This document shows, one piece after another, positions 1 to 6,347 of a stretch of 29,840 nt of DNA. The translations under genes were made by a program, and so were the position numbers. The stretch is from assembly GCA_017509065.1 (NCBI GenBank), contig JAFWQM010000043.1, positions 1 through 29,840 of the forward strand. The letters are read 5' to 3'. Under the pieces are notes generated by a model. It was not told where the DNA came from and searched no databases. It was given only the letters and a program-made list of their open reading frames with translations. Source of the stretch: Clostridia bacterium (GTDB taxonomy: Bacteria; Bacillota_A; Clostridia; Christensenellales; Aristaeellaceae). Position 1 is the stretch's first letter. The number at the start of each line of letters is the position of its first letter.

Positions 1-96
1 CTGCACCTCGATCAGGTTGGGCATGTCCAGTACCTCGTCGATGCGCGAGAAGCTCATCCGCTTGCGCAGCTTCCCCATTTGGACCTCGTGCACCAT
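1..96 (-). CDS. rpoB: RNA polymerase beta subunit, N-terminal fragment
   Basis: The first 32 codons of the RNA polymerase beta subunit are present; the rest lies outside the window. The translated start reads [20 protein letters not shown] over residues 11-30, which matches the conserved N-terminus of bacterial RpoB (SYARISEVLELPNLIEIQ in Bacillus subtilis). The ATG is at 94-96 and is preceded by an AAGGGG ribosome binding site about 9 bases upstream. RpoB forms the catalytic core of RNA polymerase with RpoC, which normally follows it. The usual upstream neighbour in Bacillota, rplL, is not here; instead there is an independent promoter and then an Rpn-type nuclease gene. Identification is by recognition of the conserved N-terminus and is secure despite the short length. 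Confidence 0.93.
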   Translation of the reverse strand, partial: MVHEVQMGKLRKRMSFSRIDEVLDMPNLIEVQ

Positions 97-231
97 AAAG
101 CTATCACCCCTTTATTGCTCCCAGACGCCGGAAAAAGCGCATATTTCCCCTACCCCTGATCCCTGGATTTTTTTGCCTTTCCAGGGCGCGGGACACGGGA
201 AAAAAGGCGCACTCATCCGATACTGGTGCAA
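97..231 (-). promoter_or_regulatory. Long rpoB 5' leader with inverted repeat
   Basis: The presumed untranslated leader between the promoter and the rpoB start contains the inverted repeat CCCTGGA (161-167) / TCCAGGG (180-186), which in RNA would form a 7-bp stem with a 12-base loop. There is no T-run after it, so it does not look like an intrinsic attenuator. A regulatory role, for example autoregulation of rpoBC, is inference only. Confidence 0.35.
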
Positions 232-237
232 TTGTAA

Positions 238-266
238 ATTGTAGCATACACAATCGCGTCTGTCAA
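238..266 (-). promoter_or_regulatory. Sigma-A promoter of rpoB
   Basis: On the minus strand a perfect TTGACA (261-266) is followed after exactly 17 bases by TACAAT (238-243). Transcription would start near position 231 and give a leader of about 135 nt before the rpoB ATG at 96. Confidence 0.85.
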
Positions 267-324
267 TGCTATTTTTGCATATTATATGCCAAAAACATGA
301 AGAATTTATAAAAAAATTACGAAT

Positions 325-358
325 GGAAAAAAAGAAGCGCCCCATTGCGGGACGCTTC
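325..358 (-). terminator. Rho-independent terminator of the Rpn nuclease gene
   Basis: On the minus strand GAAGCGTCCC, loop GCAAT, GGGGCGCTTC form a 10-bp stem with one T-G pair, followed by a run of seven T. It lies just downstream of the stop at 370 and separates that gene from the rpoB promoter. Confidence 0.85.
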
Positions 359-369
359 ATGGAGGAAGA

Positions 370-1197
370 TCATTCAAAATCAATTGTTTCGGCGATTTTT
401 TCATCATCCCAATCCGGATGGGCATCGATGGTGTCCAGCACTTTTTTTAGCATATAGGGTGGGAAAAACGTGATTTTTGCGAGTTGTTCAGGCGAAAAAT
501 CGTTTCTAAAAGCTCTTGCTTGAGAAACTTTGATTCTGCGTTCTCCCAATCTTCTGTTTTCCCTGTCACGTTCAACGAGTACCATATACTCCCTCCTCCA
601 CTTGTCGTCCGAGCGCACTTCTTTCACAGCCTGATCCAGCATCCTTGTATAGTCGTTATCGGGCGCGGAGCCCTCCATGTAGCGAAGCAGGGATTTCATG
701 TCCTCGCTGATTTCGCCTACGCTGCCCTTGGTGTTGAGAATGGCCTTGGTCGCGCCGTCCCTCAACGCGATGGCTGGGTTCTCGCGGCAAAGATTCTCGA
801 AGGTATACACCCATCTTCCCTGACCGAAGGGGTCATAGGTGCAGATGAAAATGACGAAGCTGCGCTGGAGCGCCGTGTAATCCTCGTCCTTTTCAAGAAT
901 GTGCAGGTCGATCATGCCCTGATAATAGCGGGTCCGTCGGGGCAGGTGCTTTTTATCGGAGGTTTGAATTTCAACGTTGTAGACGGTTCCGACCTCATCC
1001 GCCACGTACACATCCAGGCGGATGCTCTTGGAGGTATAGCGTTCGTTCAAGGTTTTTTGCAGCTCGGGGTATTCGATCCGCTGGATTTTTACGCCTAAGA
1101 TCATTTCCAGCAACGGCTTTAACAGCTTTGGGTCCCGCATCACTGCCCCGAACATAAAATCATCCGTGATAGTCAGTTGTTCGATGGGCTTGACCAT
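370..1197 (-). CDS. Rpn family recombination-promoting nuclease / putative transposase (PDDEXK_2)
   Basis: The 275-residue protein matches the Rpn/PDDEXK_2 family, proteins once annotated as transposases and shown in Escherichia coli (RpnA) to be DNA endonucleases that promote RecA-independent recombination. The opening TDDFMFGAVMRDPKLLKPLL and the core LDVYV...YNVEIQ, followed by RRTRYYQGMID, are typical; the Asp of LDV, the Glu and Gln of VEIQ and the downstream RxxYY are the expected active-site region of a PD-(D/E)XK fold. The start is an ATG with GGGAGGAAATT just upstream. It has its own promoter and terminator, so it is a single-gene unit. No terminal inverted repeats were seen, as is usual for this family. 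Its biological role here is not known. Confidence 0.88.
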   Translation of the reverse strand: MVKPIEQLTITDDFMFGAVMRDPKLLKPLLEMILGVKIQRIEYPELQKTLNERYTSKSIRLDVYVADEVGTVYNVEIQTSDKKHLPRRTRYYQGMIDLHILEKDEDYTALQRSFVIFICTYDPFGQGRWVYTFENLCRENPAIALRDGATKAILNTKGSVGEISEDMKSLLRYMEGSAPDNDYTRMLDQAVKEVRSDDKWRREYMVLVERDRENRRLGERRIKVSQARAFRNDFSPEQLAKITFFPPYMLKKVLDTIDAHPDWDDEKIAETIDFE

Positions 1198-1232
1198 AAT
1201 TTCCTCCCTGAACAGCTTTCGTTTCCATCGAC

Positions 1233-1261
1233 ATTATACGCGAAATCAGAAAAAAATACAA
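1233..1261 (-). promoter_or_regulatory. Promoter of the Rpn nuclease gene
   Basis: A perfect TATAAT (1233-1238, minus strand) lies about 35 bases before the ATG at 1197. The hexamer 17 bases upstream is TTGTAT (1256-1261), which matches consensus only in TTG, so the -35 call is weaker than the -10. Confidence 0.6.
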
Positions 1262-1282
1262 GCAAAGTATTTTGATGAATAA

Positions 1283-1432
1283 TTACTGAATCCTGCTTCT
1301 TCCAGGGAACAATTTCCGGCGCGTCGCTGCGTGTCCTGGACGTATCCATGGGGTCCAATCCTTCTCCTTTGCGAAGGCCGGCCCTACGGGAAGCATCATC
1401 AACATCAGCATCCAGACAATCAACCTCTTCAT
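1283..1432 (-). CDS. 49-codon ORF with signal peptide, coupled to the upstream gene; possible truncated secreted protein
   Basis: The ATG at 1430-1432 overlaps the TGA of the preceding secreted-protein gene as ATGA, so translation would be coupled. The product starts with a clear signal peptide (MKRLIVWMLMLMMLP, then VGPAFA with a cleavage site after AFA) and continues with KEKDWTPWIRPGHAATRR and a basic tail before a TAA at 1283. The tail looks unlike a folded domain. This could be a small secreted peptide, or the 5' remnant of a longer gene whose 3' part was lost where the Rpn nuclease unit now lies. Nothing in the sequence decides between these. Confidence 0.5.
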   Translation of the reverse strand: MKRLIVWMLMLMMLPVGPAFAKEKDWTPWIRPGHAATRRKLFPGRSRIQ

Positions 1433-2547
1433 TTTTTCACATCCTCCCATGTGAGATAACCCTGGAAATAACCAATATCCTTGATCCGCTTCTGTGCGGG
1501 CAGCGCGTCCCCGACCATACTGATTATTTTCCCAGTTTGAGCGTCAAAGATCATGCGCACACATTCCCGCTTTCCCCTGCTATTGGAGGGATAATCAGGA
1601 TCGTCTGGCTTCATTTCCGACACGCCCTTATTGCACCACCACGCCTCCACCTGCCACACAGGCCGGGTGACGCTGACAGGATCGTTTGCATCCTTGCTGC
1701 GATTGGCCGAGGTATAGCCGAAGCGGATTTCCAGGATGTTCCGGATGTGCCCCGCGTCGATTTCCTTGCGCAGCTCGCTTTTGACGGCTTCAAAGCCGCA
1801 CAGAGGAATATCTTCTTCCATCACTTCCGCCTGGACAGCGTGGTACACGAAGTGAATGCTTCCAAAGGGGCTGACCTGATACAGCACGTTTGTATAGGGG
1901 ACGTTTTGACGGTCAATGTCGTAATGGAGATAATAGCTGATACTGTGGAAATAGGGAATGCCGTGGAAGGTCTGGTAAGCCGAAATGGAAAGGCCGGTGG
2001 TCCAGGTTTCTCTGCCCCGGGTGCGGGTGTTGAACATCACGTCGTAAAGATGCGCTAAATCCCAACTGTATTTCTCACCGCAGGATAATGCCAGCACCTC
2101 GCCGCCTTCCCGGATCAGTTCGCCCAGGGTTTTCCCGCCGAAACCATCCCACGCCATATCCAGATCCACCGGGGCGTAAAAATGGTGAGCATCGATCTCG
2201 GAGTTTTTCGTGCCGGGTGCCGCTTCCGTGTCCGATCTGGAGGCACGCACCCAACTGTCGGCAGTTGTTTCATCCTTCCAGCCTTCTCCCGGCAGTGCGG
2301 CAAGATCAGGATGATCGGCCATTAATTGCAGCGCCAGGACGGGGCATTTGTCCGCGTCCGGCACGATCACCGGGGTATGGATTTCGACAGTGCGCCATTT
2401 CGTCTGGATCGTTTCATGCCAGCCGTCGGGGTATTGGGATGCGACCTCGTCATACACTTCCCGCATGGTAAAGTATTCTGTTTCTGCCCGGCTATTTTCT
2501 GGGAAAAACAGTAAAAGAAGCAAAAGAAAAGATATGATTCGTTTCAT
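1429..2547 (-). CDS. Secreted protein of unknown function in a sigma/anti-sigma operon
   Basis: The 372-residue product begins MKRIISFLLLLLLFFPENSRA, a good Sec signal peptide with cleavage after SRA, so it is exported; no lipobox cysteine is present. The start at 2547 was chosen over a longer reading because GGAGG stands 6 bases before it. I do not recognise the family. The C-terminal part has a block with a Trp-Gln-Val strand and then MIFDAQTGKIISM, which resembles the FDxxTGKI strands of PepSY-like extracytoplasmic domains; this is a weak resemblance. It is the third gene of the operon with an ECF sigma factor and a membrane anti-sigma-like protein, and its stop overlaps the next small ORF. 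A role in sensing or inhibiting at the cell surface is inference from context. Confidence 0.7.
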   Translation of the reverse strand: MKRIISFLLLLLLFFPENSRAETEYFTMREVYDEVASQYPDGWHETIQTKWRTVEIHTPVIVPDADKCPVLALQLMADHPDLAALPGEGWKDETTADSWVRASRSDTEAAPGTKNSEIDAHHFYAPVDLDMAWDGFGGKTLGELIREGGEVLALSCGEKYSWDLAHLYDVMFNTRTRGRETWTTGLSISAYQTFHGIPYFHSISYYLHYDIDRQNVPYTNVLYQVSPFGSIHFVYHAVQAEVMEEDIPLCGFEAVKSELRKEIDAGHIRNILEIRFGYTSANRSKDANDPVSVTRPVWQVEAWWCNKGVSEMKPDDPDYPSNSRGKRECVRMIFDAQTGKIISMVGDALPAQKRIKDIGYFQGYLTWEDVKK

Positions 2548-2613
2548 CAACAGCCTCCAATCCGCAGAAAAGGAGGGCACAGGCTGTCCCATGCCCTCCC
2601 GGTATGTTCGTTG

Positions 2614-3804
2614 TTACTTGACCTGCACGGCCTGGGTCATATCCGCAGCACCGTCTTTGATAGGCGCAAGATACAGTTCGCTGGGGATGGTTTCGATATA
2701 GGGGTACAGGAATTCCGCCCTTTCGTTGCCGTAGCCGTTCTGACCGCAATGGCCGGGGAACAGGAGCGCGCCGCTGCCGTCCACCAGCTCTAAGCTCATG
2801 ATCCATTCGCCGAGCACATCCATGGCGCTATAGGGAAAGATCACCTGACCGTTTTCATCCTTGTGACCAGCCCCATTTTCCTGGATGTAGGCGGCCATCG
2901 CATCGGGATTGACCTTCAAATTCAGGGTGATGTAGGTCATGAGGGGCGTGAACGCCGCTTCCGTGACCTTAGCGGTCACGTTGGGCAGCACCTTTTCCAC
3001 ATTGGGCCGGAGCGTAGTGACCTTGGAAAGAGCATCCCTGGCGTCGAAGGTGAAGGTGACCATGCCCTTTTCCGGCAGCTTCAAGGTGCCGTCCACATCG
3101 TATTTTTCGGGATGGTTGATCCGGCTGTAATCCGAAAGGCTCTGGATTTCGCCGATGGGAAGGCTGATTTCCACGGGACCGGTCAGCATGAAACCCTCGT
3201 TGTCCAGCCGCCAGTATTCCGTGATTTCGATTTCACCGGGCACGCCTGTTCCGCTTTCCATCGCGCCGGAGTTTTCAGGCATATTCATGGCCCTGCCATT
3301 GAACCAGATATGGTCGATCCACCAGCCCACGTGATGGTCGGAAAGCAGCTGCAAATCTTCTTCCCGCACGCCATCCGGGCTAAAGGTTTTGTCCACATCC
3401 AGCATCCGGTAGCTGTATTGCAGCAGCAGCGTGCGCCCGTCATAGCCCGCTTCCTTCACGGTGATTTCCACATTGTTCACAGTATCCTGATACAGATTGG
3501 CCTGCATCAGCGTGTCGGCGTTTTTAGGCGTCTGCTTGCCGGTAAGGAAGGACAGATTATCGAATACATGCCATTGGGTGGCAGCCAGGGCGACGGCGCT
3601 TACCGCCATCATCAGCGCCAAGGCCAGTGCCACAGTACGGGATGAGAATCGACCTGCCGTTCTGATCGCTTTCTTCGTGCTTTCTTTCATATTTGCCTCC
3701 TGATTGACGATGCTTGCCAGCGTCATTTCCATCCGATTGTGAAAATGCTCCGGCACGTCGGGGATGGCCGATGTCAGTTGCTTTTGAAATTCCCTGCTGT
3801 TCAT
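2614..3804 (-). CDS. Membrane-anchored anti-sigma-like protein (DUF4179-type)
   Basis: The 396-residue protein has a cytoplasmic N-terminal segment (residues 1-55) containing EHFHNRMEMTL, a pattern common in clostridial anti-sigma factors, one transmembrane helix at about 57-75, and a large extracytoplasmic domain rich in beta strands. The sequence after the helix (QWHVFDNLSFLTG) fits DUF4179 proteins. The start at 3804 was chosen because GGGAGGA lies 6-7 bases before it and because its ATG overlaps the TGA of the sigma gene as ATGA. No HxxxCxxC zinc motif of the ZAS class is visible. By known analogy it should hold the sigma factor inactive at the membrane until an envelope signal is received; the signal is unknown. 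Confidence 0.75.
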   Translation of the reverse strand: MNSREFQKQLTSAIPDVPEHFHNRMEMTLASIVNQEANMKESTKKAIRTAGRFSSRTVALALALMMAVSAVALAATQWHVFDNLSFLTGKQTPKNADTLMQANLYQDTVNNVEITVKEAGYDGRTLLLQYSYRMLDVDKTFSPDGVREEDLQLLSDHHVGWWIDHIWFNGRAMNMPENSGAMESGTGVPGEIEITEYWRLDNEGFMLTGPVEISLPIGEIQSLSDYSRINHPEKYDVDGTLKLPEKGMVTFTFDARDALSKVTTLRPNVEKVLPNVTAKVTEAAFTPLMTYITLNLKVNPDAMAAYIQENGAGHKDENGQVIFPYSAMDVLGEWIMSLELVDGSGALLFPGHCGQNGYGNERAEFLYPYIETIPSELYLAPIKDGAADMTQAVQVK

Positions 3805-4283
3805 ACTTCGTCCTCCCATTCAATGAGGAGCGTCTTGCTGAGCTGTTTCCGTGCGTTTCGTATGCGGGTTTTGACCGTTCCTTGTGGCACCCCTGTTATC
3901 TCCGACAATTCCCGCATGGAGCAGCCGTCCAGATAGTAGAGCGTCATCAGAGCCCGATATTCCGGTTTCATTTTTTGAATGGCTTCCAATACCGGATTTT
4001 CGATGGGCGGCATCTCAACCTGGGCTGTATCCTCCATCAGGGGATAGAAGCTCCATTTTTTGCGTTTTCGCAGCATATCCCTGCACTGGTTTGACAAAAT
4101 CCGTGCGAGCCAGGGCTTGAATTGCTTTTCATCCCGCAGCGAATCCCGTTTTATCCAGGCCTTGATCAATGCTTCCTGTACCGCGTCTTCGGCGTCCTGA
4201 TCGTTTCCCAGGTGCGTCCACGCGATATGGTATAACAGCTTCTCGATCCGCCTGACCTCCGCTTGAAACGTCACAGCATTCAC
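3801..4283 (-). CDS. ECF sigma factor (sigma-70 family)
   Basis: The 160-residue protein has the two domains of extracytoplasmic-function sigma factors. Region 2 is at about residues 15-75, with DAEDAVQEALIKAW followed by KPWLARILSNQCRDMLRKRK. Region 4 is at about 105-150, with the helix-turn-helix SMRELSEITGVPQGTVKTRI. The length is normal for the class. The start codon is GTG at 4281-4283 with AAAGGGGAA about 7 bases upstream. The gene overlaps the anti-sigma-like gene by 4 bases, the usual translationally coupled arrangement. Members of this type direct RNA polymerase to a small regulon, often including their own operon. Target promoters cannot be read from this window. Confidence 0.93.
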   Translation of the reverse strand: MNAVTFQAEVRRIEKLLYHIAWTHLGNDQDAEDAVQEALIKAWIKRDSLRDEKQFKPWLARILSNQCRDMLRKRKKWSFYPLMEDTAQVEMPPIENPVLEAIQKMKPEYRALMTLYYLDGCSMRELSEITGVPQGTVKTRIRNARKQLSKTLLIEWEDEV

Positions 4284-4441
4284 GACATCGTTCCCCTTTG
4301 GTATTTTCGGTGCGGCCCGGCGCGTCCGCCTGCCGCAGTTGATTCCTTGCCAGCGCTTGAAGCAAGTTCCATCTATCTGACGAAGCAGAAGGGCAAATGG
4401 TTTTCAAAAAAAGAAAAAAATTATGCATTTCATCCTATACA

Positions 4442-4471
4442 ATAATATCCAGAATTTTCGCGTTTTGTACA
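4442..4471 (-). promoter_or_regulatory. Possible promoter of the sigma factor operon
   Basis: TGTACA (4466-4471) and TATTAT (4442-4447) on the minus strand are separated by 18 bases. The match to the sigma-A consensus is moderate (4 of 6 and 5 of 6), and it leaves a leader of about 150 nt. The remaining space up to 4284 holds no gene that I can support. Confidence 0.35.
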
Positions 4472-4474
4472 TGC

Positions 4475-5284
4475 CTATTTTTTCTTTCCCCTCTGTGACA
4501 CCAATCTTTTCATCAATTTGGATTTATCCATGATTTTGAGCAGCCACAGTTTTTCTTCATCGGTCAGTTTGGAATAAATGATTTGATTCTGCTTGCAGAA
4601 AATCATGACGGCTCTTTCAGAAGGGCTGCCTTTGAAACTGGCAAGATCATCAAAGACACTTTCCATTACCCTCACAGGATCGTATTGCGGATCATCAGAC
4701 GCGCTTTCGCTGCGTCCCTTGTGCTTTTCCCGCATATCCTTGATGATTTCGTCCATGTCATCATGTATCCGGCGATCAAAATAGTTTCCTTCGTCAATAT
4801 CCATATTTTTCAGCAAGTACAGAATACTATCCTGGTTTTCAGCTTTATTTTGCTGCATGATCTGAGCCCGGCCAGCATCCACATAGGAATTCAGGAAACC
4901 GATCATCTTCGTTGCAAATCGATTCACATAAATTTCAATATCTGCCAGTAATTTGGGGAAATCCTTGTGCGCTGCCAGTTCGCAAAATAAAGGAATGTTG
5001 ATCTTTCCCTGCTGCAATATGTCGATTAATTCATCGCTCAACTTGAGACTGTTGATGTCGTCGGAAGCGTATTTTTTTGTTTCTGAAAGACCGAGCAGAT
5101 AATCCGTACTAACATCATAATATTTTGCCAGTTTGATAATGGCATAATGGCTGATGTCTTTGAATTCGTTGTTTTCGTACTGCTGCAGTGCCGATTTGGA
5201 AAGCCCGGTTTCATCGGCAAGCTGTTCAAATTTCAATCCACGTTTTGCCCGTAAGTCTCCCAATCTCTCTTGAATCGTTAGCAT
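4475..5284 (-). CDS. XRE family helix-turn-helix regulator
   Basis: The 269-residue protein starts with a complete Cro/C1-type helix-turn-helix (residues 1-68): RLGDLRAKRGLKFEQLADE, then SKSALQQYENN and KLAKYYDVSTDYLLGL. The remaining 200 residues are unlike anything I recognise and are rich in charged helical sequence; they probably serve dimerization or ligand sensing. The ATG is preceded by AGGAGAG at 8 bases. The gene is divergent from the mobilization operon starting at 5503, an arrangement typical of a repressor of the element's transfer genes. It is placed at the left edge of the mobile element for that reason; whether it belongs to the element or to the host is not proven. Confidence 0.85.
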   Translation of the reverse strand: MLTIQERLGDLRAKRGLKFEQLADETGLSKSALQQYENNEFKDISHYAIIKLAKYYDVSTDYLLGLSETKKYASDDINSLKLSDELIDILQQGKINIPLFCELAAHKDFPKLLADIEIYVNRFATKMIGFLNSYVDAGRAQIMQQNKAENQDSILYLLKNMDIDEGNYFDRRIHDDMDEIIKDMREKHKGRSESASDDPQYDPVRVMESVFDDLASFKGSPSERAVMIFCKQNQIIYSKLTDEEKLWLLKIMDKSKLMKRLVSQRGKKK

Positions 5285-5416
5285 TTTTCAATCTCTCCTG
5301 TGTTTTTCGTTCATTTTATTGTTTTCCATAAGCGTGGAATTTTCCTGCTTTTCGCCCGTTTTTCCAACCTTTTGGATATACGGCACGTGGCCTTTTTTCG
5401 TGATAAATTTATATCC

Positions 5417-5437
5417 GTCAGCAGCGCGCGGGCTGAC
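5417..5437. promoter_or_regulatory. Inverted repeat in the divergent control region, candidate operator
   Basis: GTCAGC (5417-5422) and GCTGAC (5432-5437) form a perfect 6-bp inverted repeat around a 9-base GC-rich centre. It sits midway between the divergent XRE gene and the DUF3847 gene, where a repressor site would be expected. No convincing promoter hexamers with normal spacing were found for either direction in 5285-5502. Confidence 0.35.
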
Positions 5438-5502
5438 AAAAAGGATTCGCCGGACAAAGGCAATCATAATCATTTTATGACGGACGGAGGAAAAATAGAA
5501 CC

Positions 5503-5844
5503 GTGAAAAGCAGCAAAATTGAAGAACACTTGAAGCGGACGGAAGTCCGCCTACAAAAAACGAAAGAAGAAAAGAAAGTATTGCAGGCCAAGAAAAAATT
5601 GTTGACGGAACAGGCGGAAAACGAAAGGCTTTGCAGACGTGGAAAGATTCTGGAATCGTTTTTGAAAGAGCCTTTGAAATTGACAGATGGAGATATTTCA
5701 TATCTGCTGGAAATCATGTTCCGCAGCAGCTTTTTTCAAAGCAAATTGGCAGAACTGATTGCCGCACGGAAACCAAGCAATTCCGTACAAACCGAAGAAA
5801 CCGATGATTCGGGGATCACGTCGGAGGAAAGCCATGAGCCGTGA
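5503..5844 (+). CDS. DUF3847 family protein, first copy (mobilization-associated)
   Basis: The 113-residue protein has a long charged coiled-coil N-terminus (about residues 1-45) followed by the DUF3847 signature LCRRGKILESFLKEPLKLTDG and a helical C-terminus. DUF3847 proteins are small helical proteins found just upstream of MobA/MobL relaxases in mobilizable elements of Clostridia; an accessory role at the relaxosome is plausible but not shown. The start is GTG at 5503 with GGAGG 12 bases upstream, a wide spacing, so initiation may be weak. Its end overlaps the next gene, and the two proteins are recognisably paralogous, so this is a tandem duplication. Confidence 0.78.
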   Translation: MKSSKIEEHLKRTEVRLQKTKEEKKVLQAKKKLLTEQAENERLCRRGKILESFLKEPLKLTDGDISYLLEIMFRSSFFQSKLAELIAARKPSNSVQTEETDDSGITSEESHEP

Positions 5845-6163
5845 GCAGGAAAGAAGCAAACTGGAAGAACGGATCACTGTTGCGGAACAGAAAGAAAAGC
5901 GTTACGCCGATCAGATGAAAATCCTTCACAGAGAGAAAACGGGGCTTGACCGGAAAAAGCGGAATCACCGGCTGTTCACCCGAGGAGCGATGCTGGAATC
6001 ATTTATGAGAAAGCCACTTCTTTTGACGGATGATCAGGTATTTCAACTGTTGAAAATCGCTTTCAACAGTCTGTTAGTTAAGGACGAAGAAACTGCCTTT
6101 ATTAAGGAAGCAATTCAGGGAATGACCGGGGAAACGAGCCATGAAAAAGCCGATTCAGAGTAA
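5834..6163 (+). CDS. DUF3847 family protein, second copy (mobilization-associated)
   Basis: The 109-residue product has the same plan as its upstream paralogue: a charged coiled-coil start (SKLEERITVAEQKEKRYADQ) and then HRLFTRGAMLESFMRKPLLL with LTDDQV, a textbook DUF3847 core. A longer upstream reading exists, but the ATG at 5834 has GGAGG 6 bases before it and overlaps the end of the first copy by 11 bases, so coupled translation is likely. It lies directly before the structured non-coding stretch and the relaxase. The family's biochemical role is unknown; an accessory function in mobilization is inferred from constant association with MobA/MobL genes. Confidence 0.82.
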   Translation: MSREQERSKLEERITVAEQKEKRYADQMKILHREKTGLDRKKRNHRLFTRGAMLESFMRKPLLLTDDQVFQLLKIAFNSLLVKDEETAFIKEAIQGMTGETSHEKADSE

Positions 6164-6236
6164 GAACGTCCCTGGTAGCAGGGCGCAATTATACACCGTT
6201 TGCCCGGTGCCATTGCGCTCTGCGAGGCGGACGTTC
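6164..6236 (+). repeat. Three nested inverted repeats forming one long extrudable stem
   Basis: Three arms nest around one centre: GAACGTCC (6164-6171) with GGACGTTC (6229-6236); GCAGGGCGCAAT (6178-6189) with ATTGCGCTCTGC (6212-6223), 12 pairs with one G-T; and CACCG (6194-6198) with CGGTG (6205-6209). The whole 73 bases could fold as one interrupted hairpin in single-stranded DNA or RNA. It lies between DUF3847 and the relaxase gene, where an origin of transfer or a structured leader would be expected. Confidence 0.7.
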
Positions 6237-6257
6237 CGGCTTCCGCCTCCACTTTGA

Positions 6258-6316
6258 GCAGGATGTTCTGCGGAACATCCTGCAACAGGGACAAGCCCCT
6301 GCGCCGGTAAACCGGC
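6258..6316 (+). other. Presumed oriT: perfect 11-bp hairpin followed by a second hairpin with CCGGTAA
   Basis: GCAGGATGTTC (6258-6268) and GAACATCCTGC (6273-6283) are a perfect inverted repeat with a 4-base loop. Downstream, GCCGGT (6303-6308) and ACCGGC (6311-6316) form a second repeat around AA, and CAGGG / CCCTG stand between the two. The CCGGTAA string recalls the nic region of IncQ-type oriT sites (CCGGTAAGTGCGCC in RSF1010/R1162), whose relaxase is of the same MobA/MobL class. Placement just before the relaxase gene supports an oriT; the exact nick site is inference. Confidence 0.5.
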
Positions 6317-6347
6317 TACCCCAAAGAGAAAGGACGGTGAGGAAAAG

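Noticed and set aside
484..1098. A 204-codon open frame on the plus strand
   Set aside because: It is a shadow of the Rpn nuclease gene on the other strand, which has a promoter, ribosome binding site and terminator.
6141..6257. A 38-codon ORF starting ATGAAAAAGCCG within the end of the second DUF3847 gene
   Set aside because: It runs through the nested inverted repeats of the presumed oriT, has no good ribosome binding site and its translation looks random.
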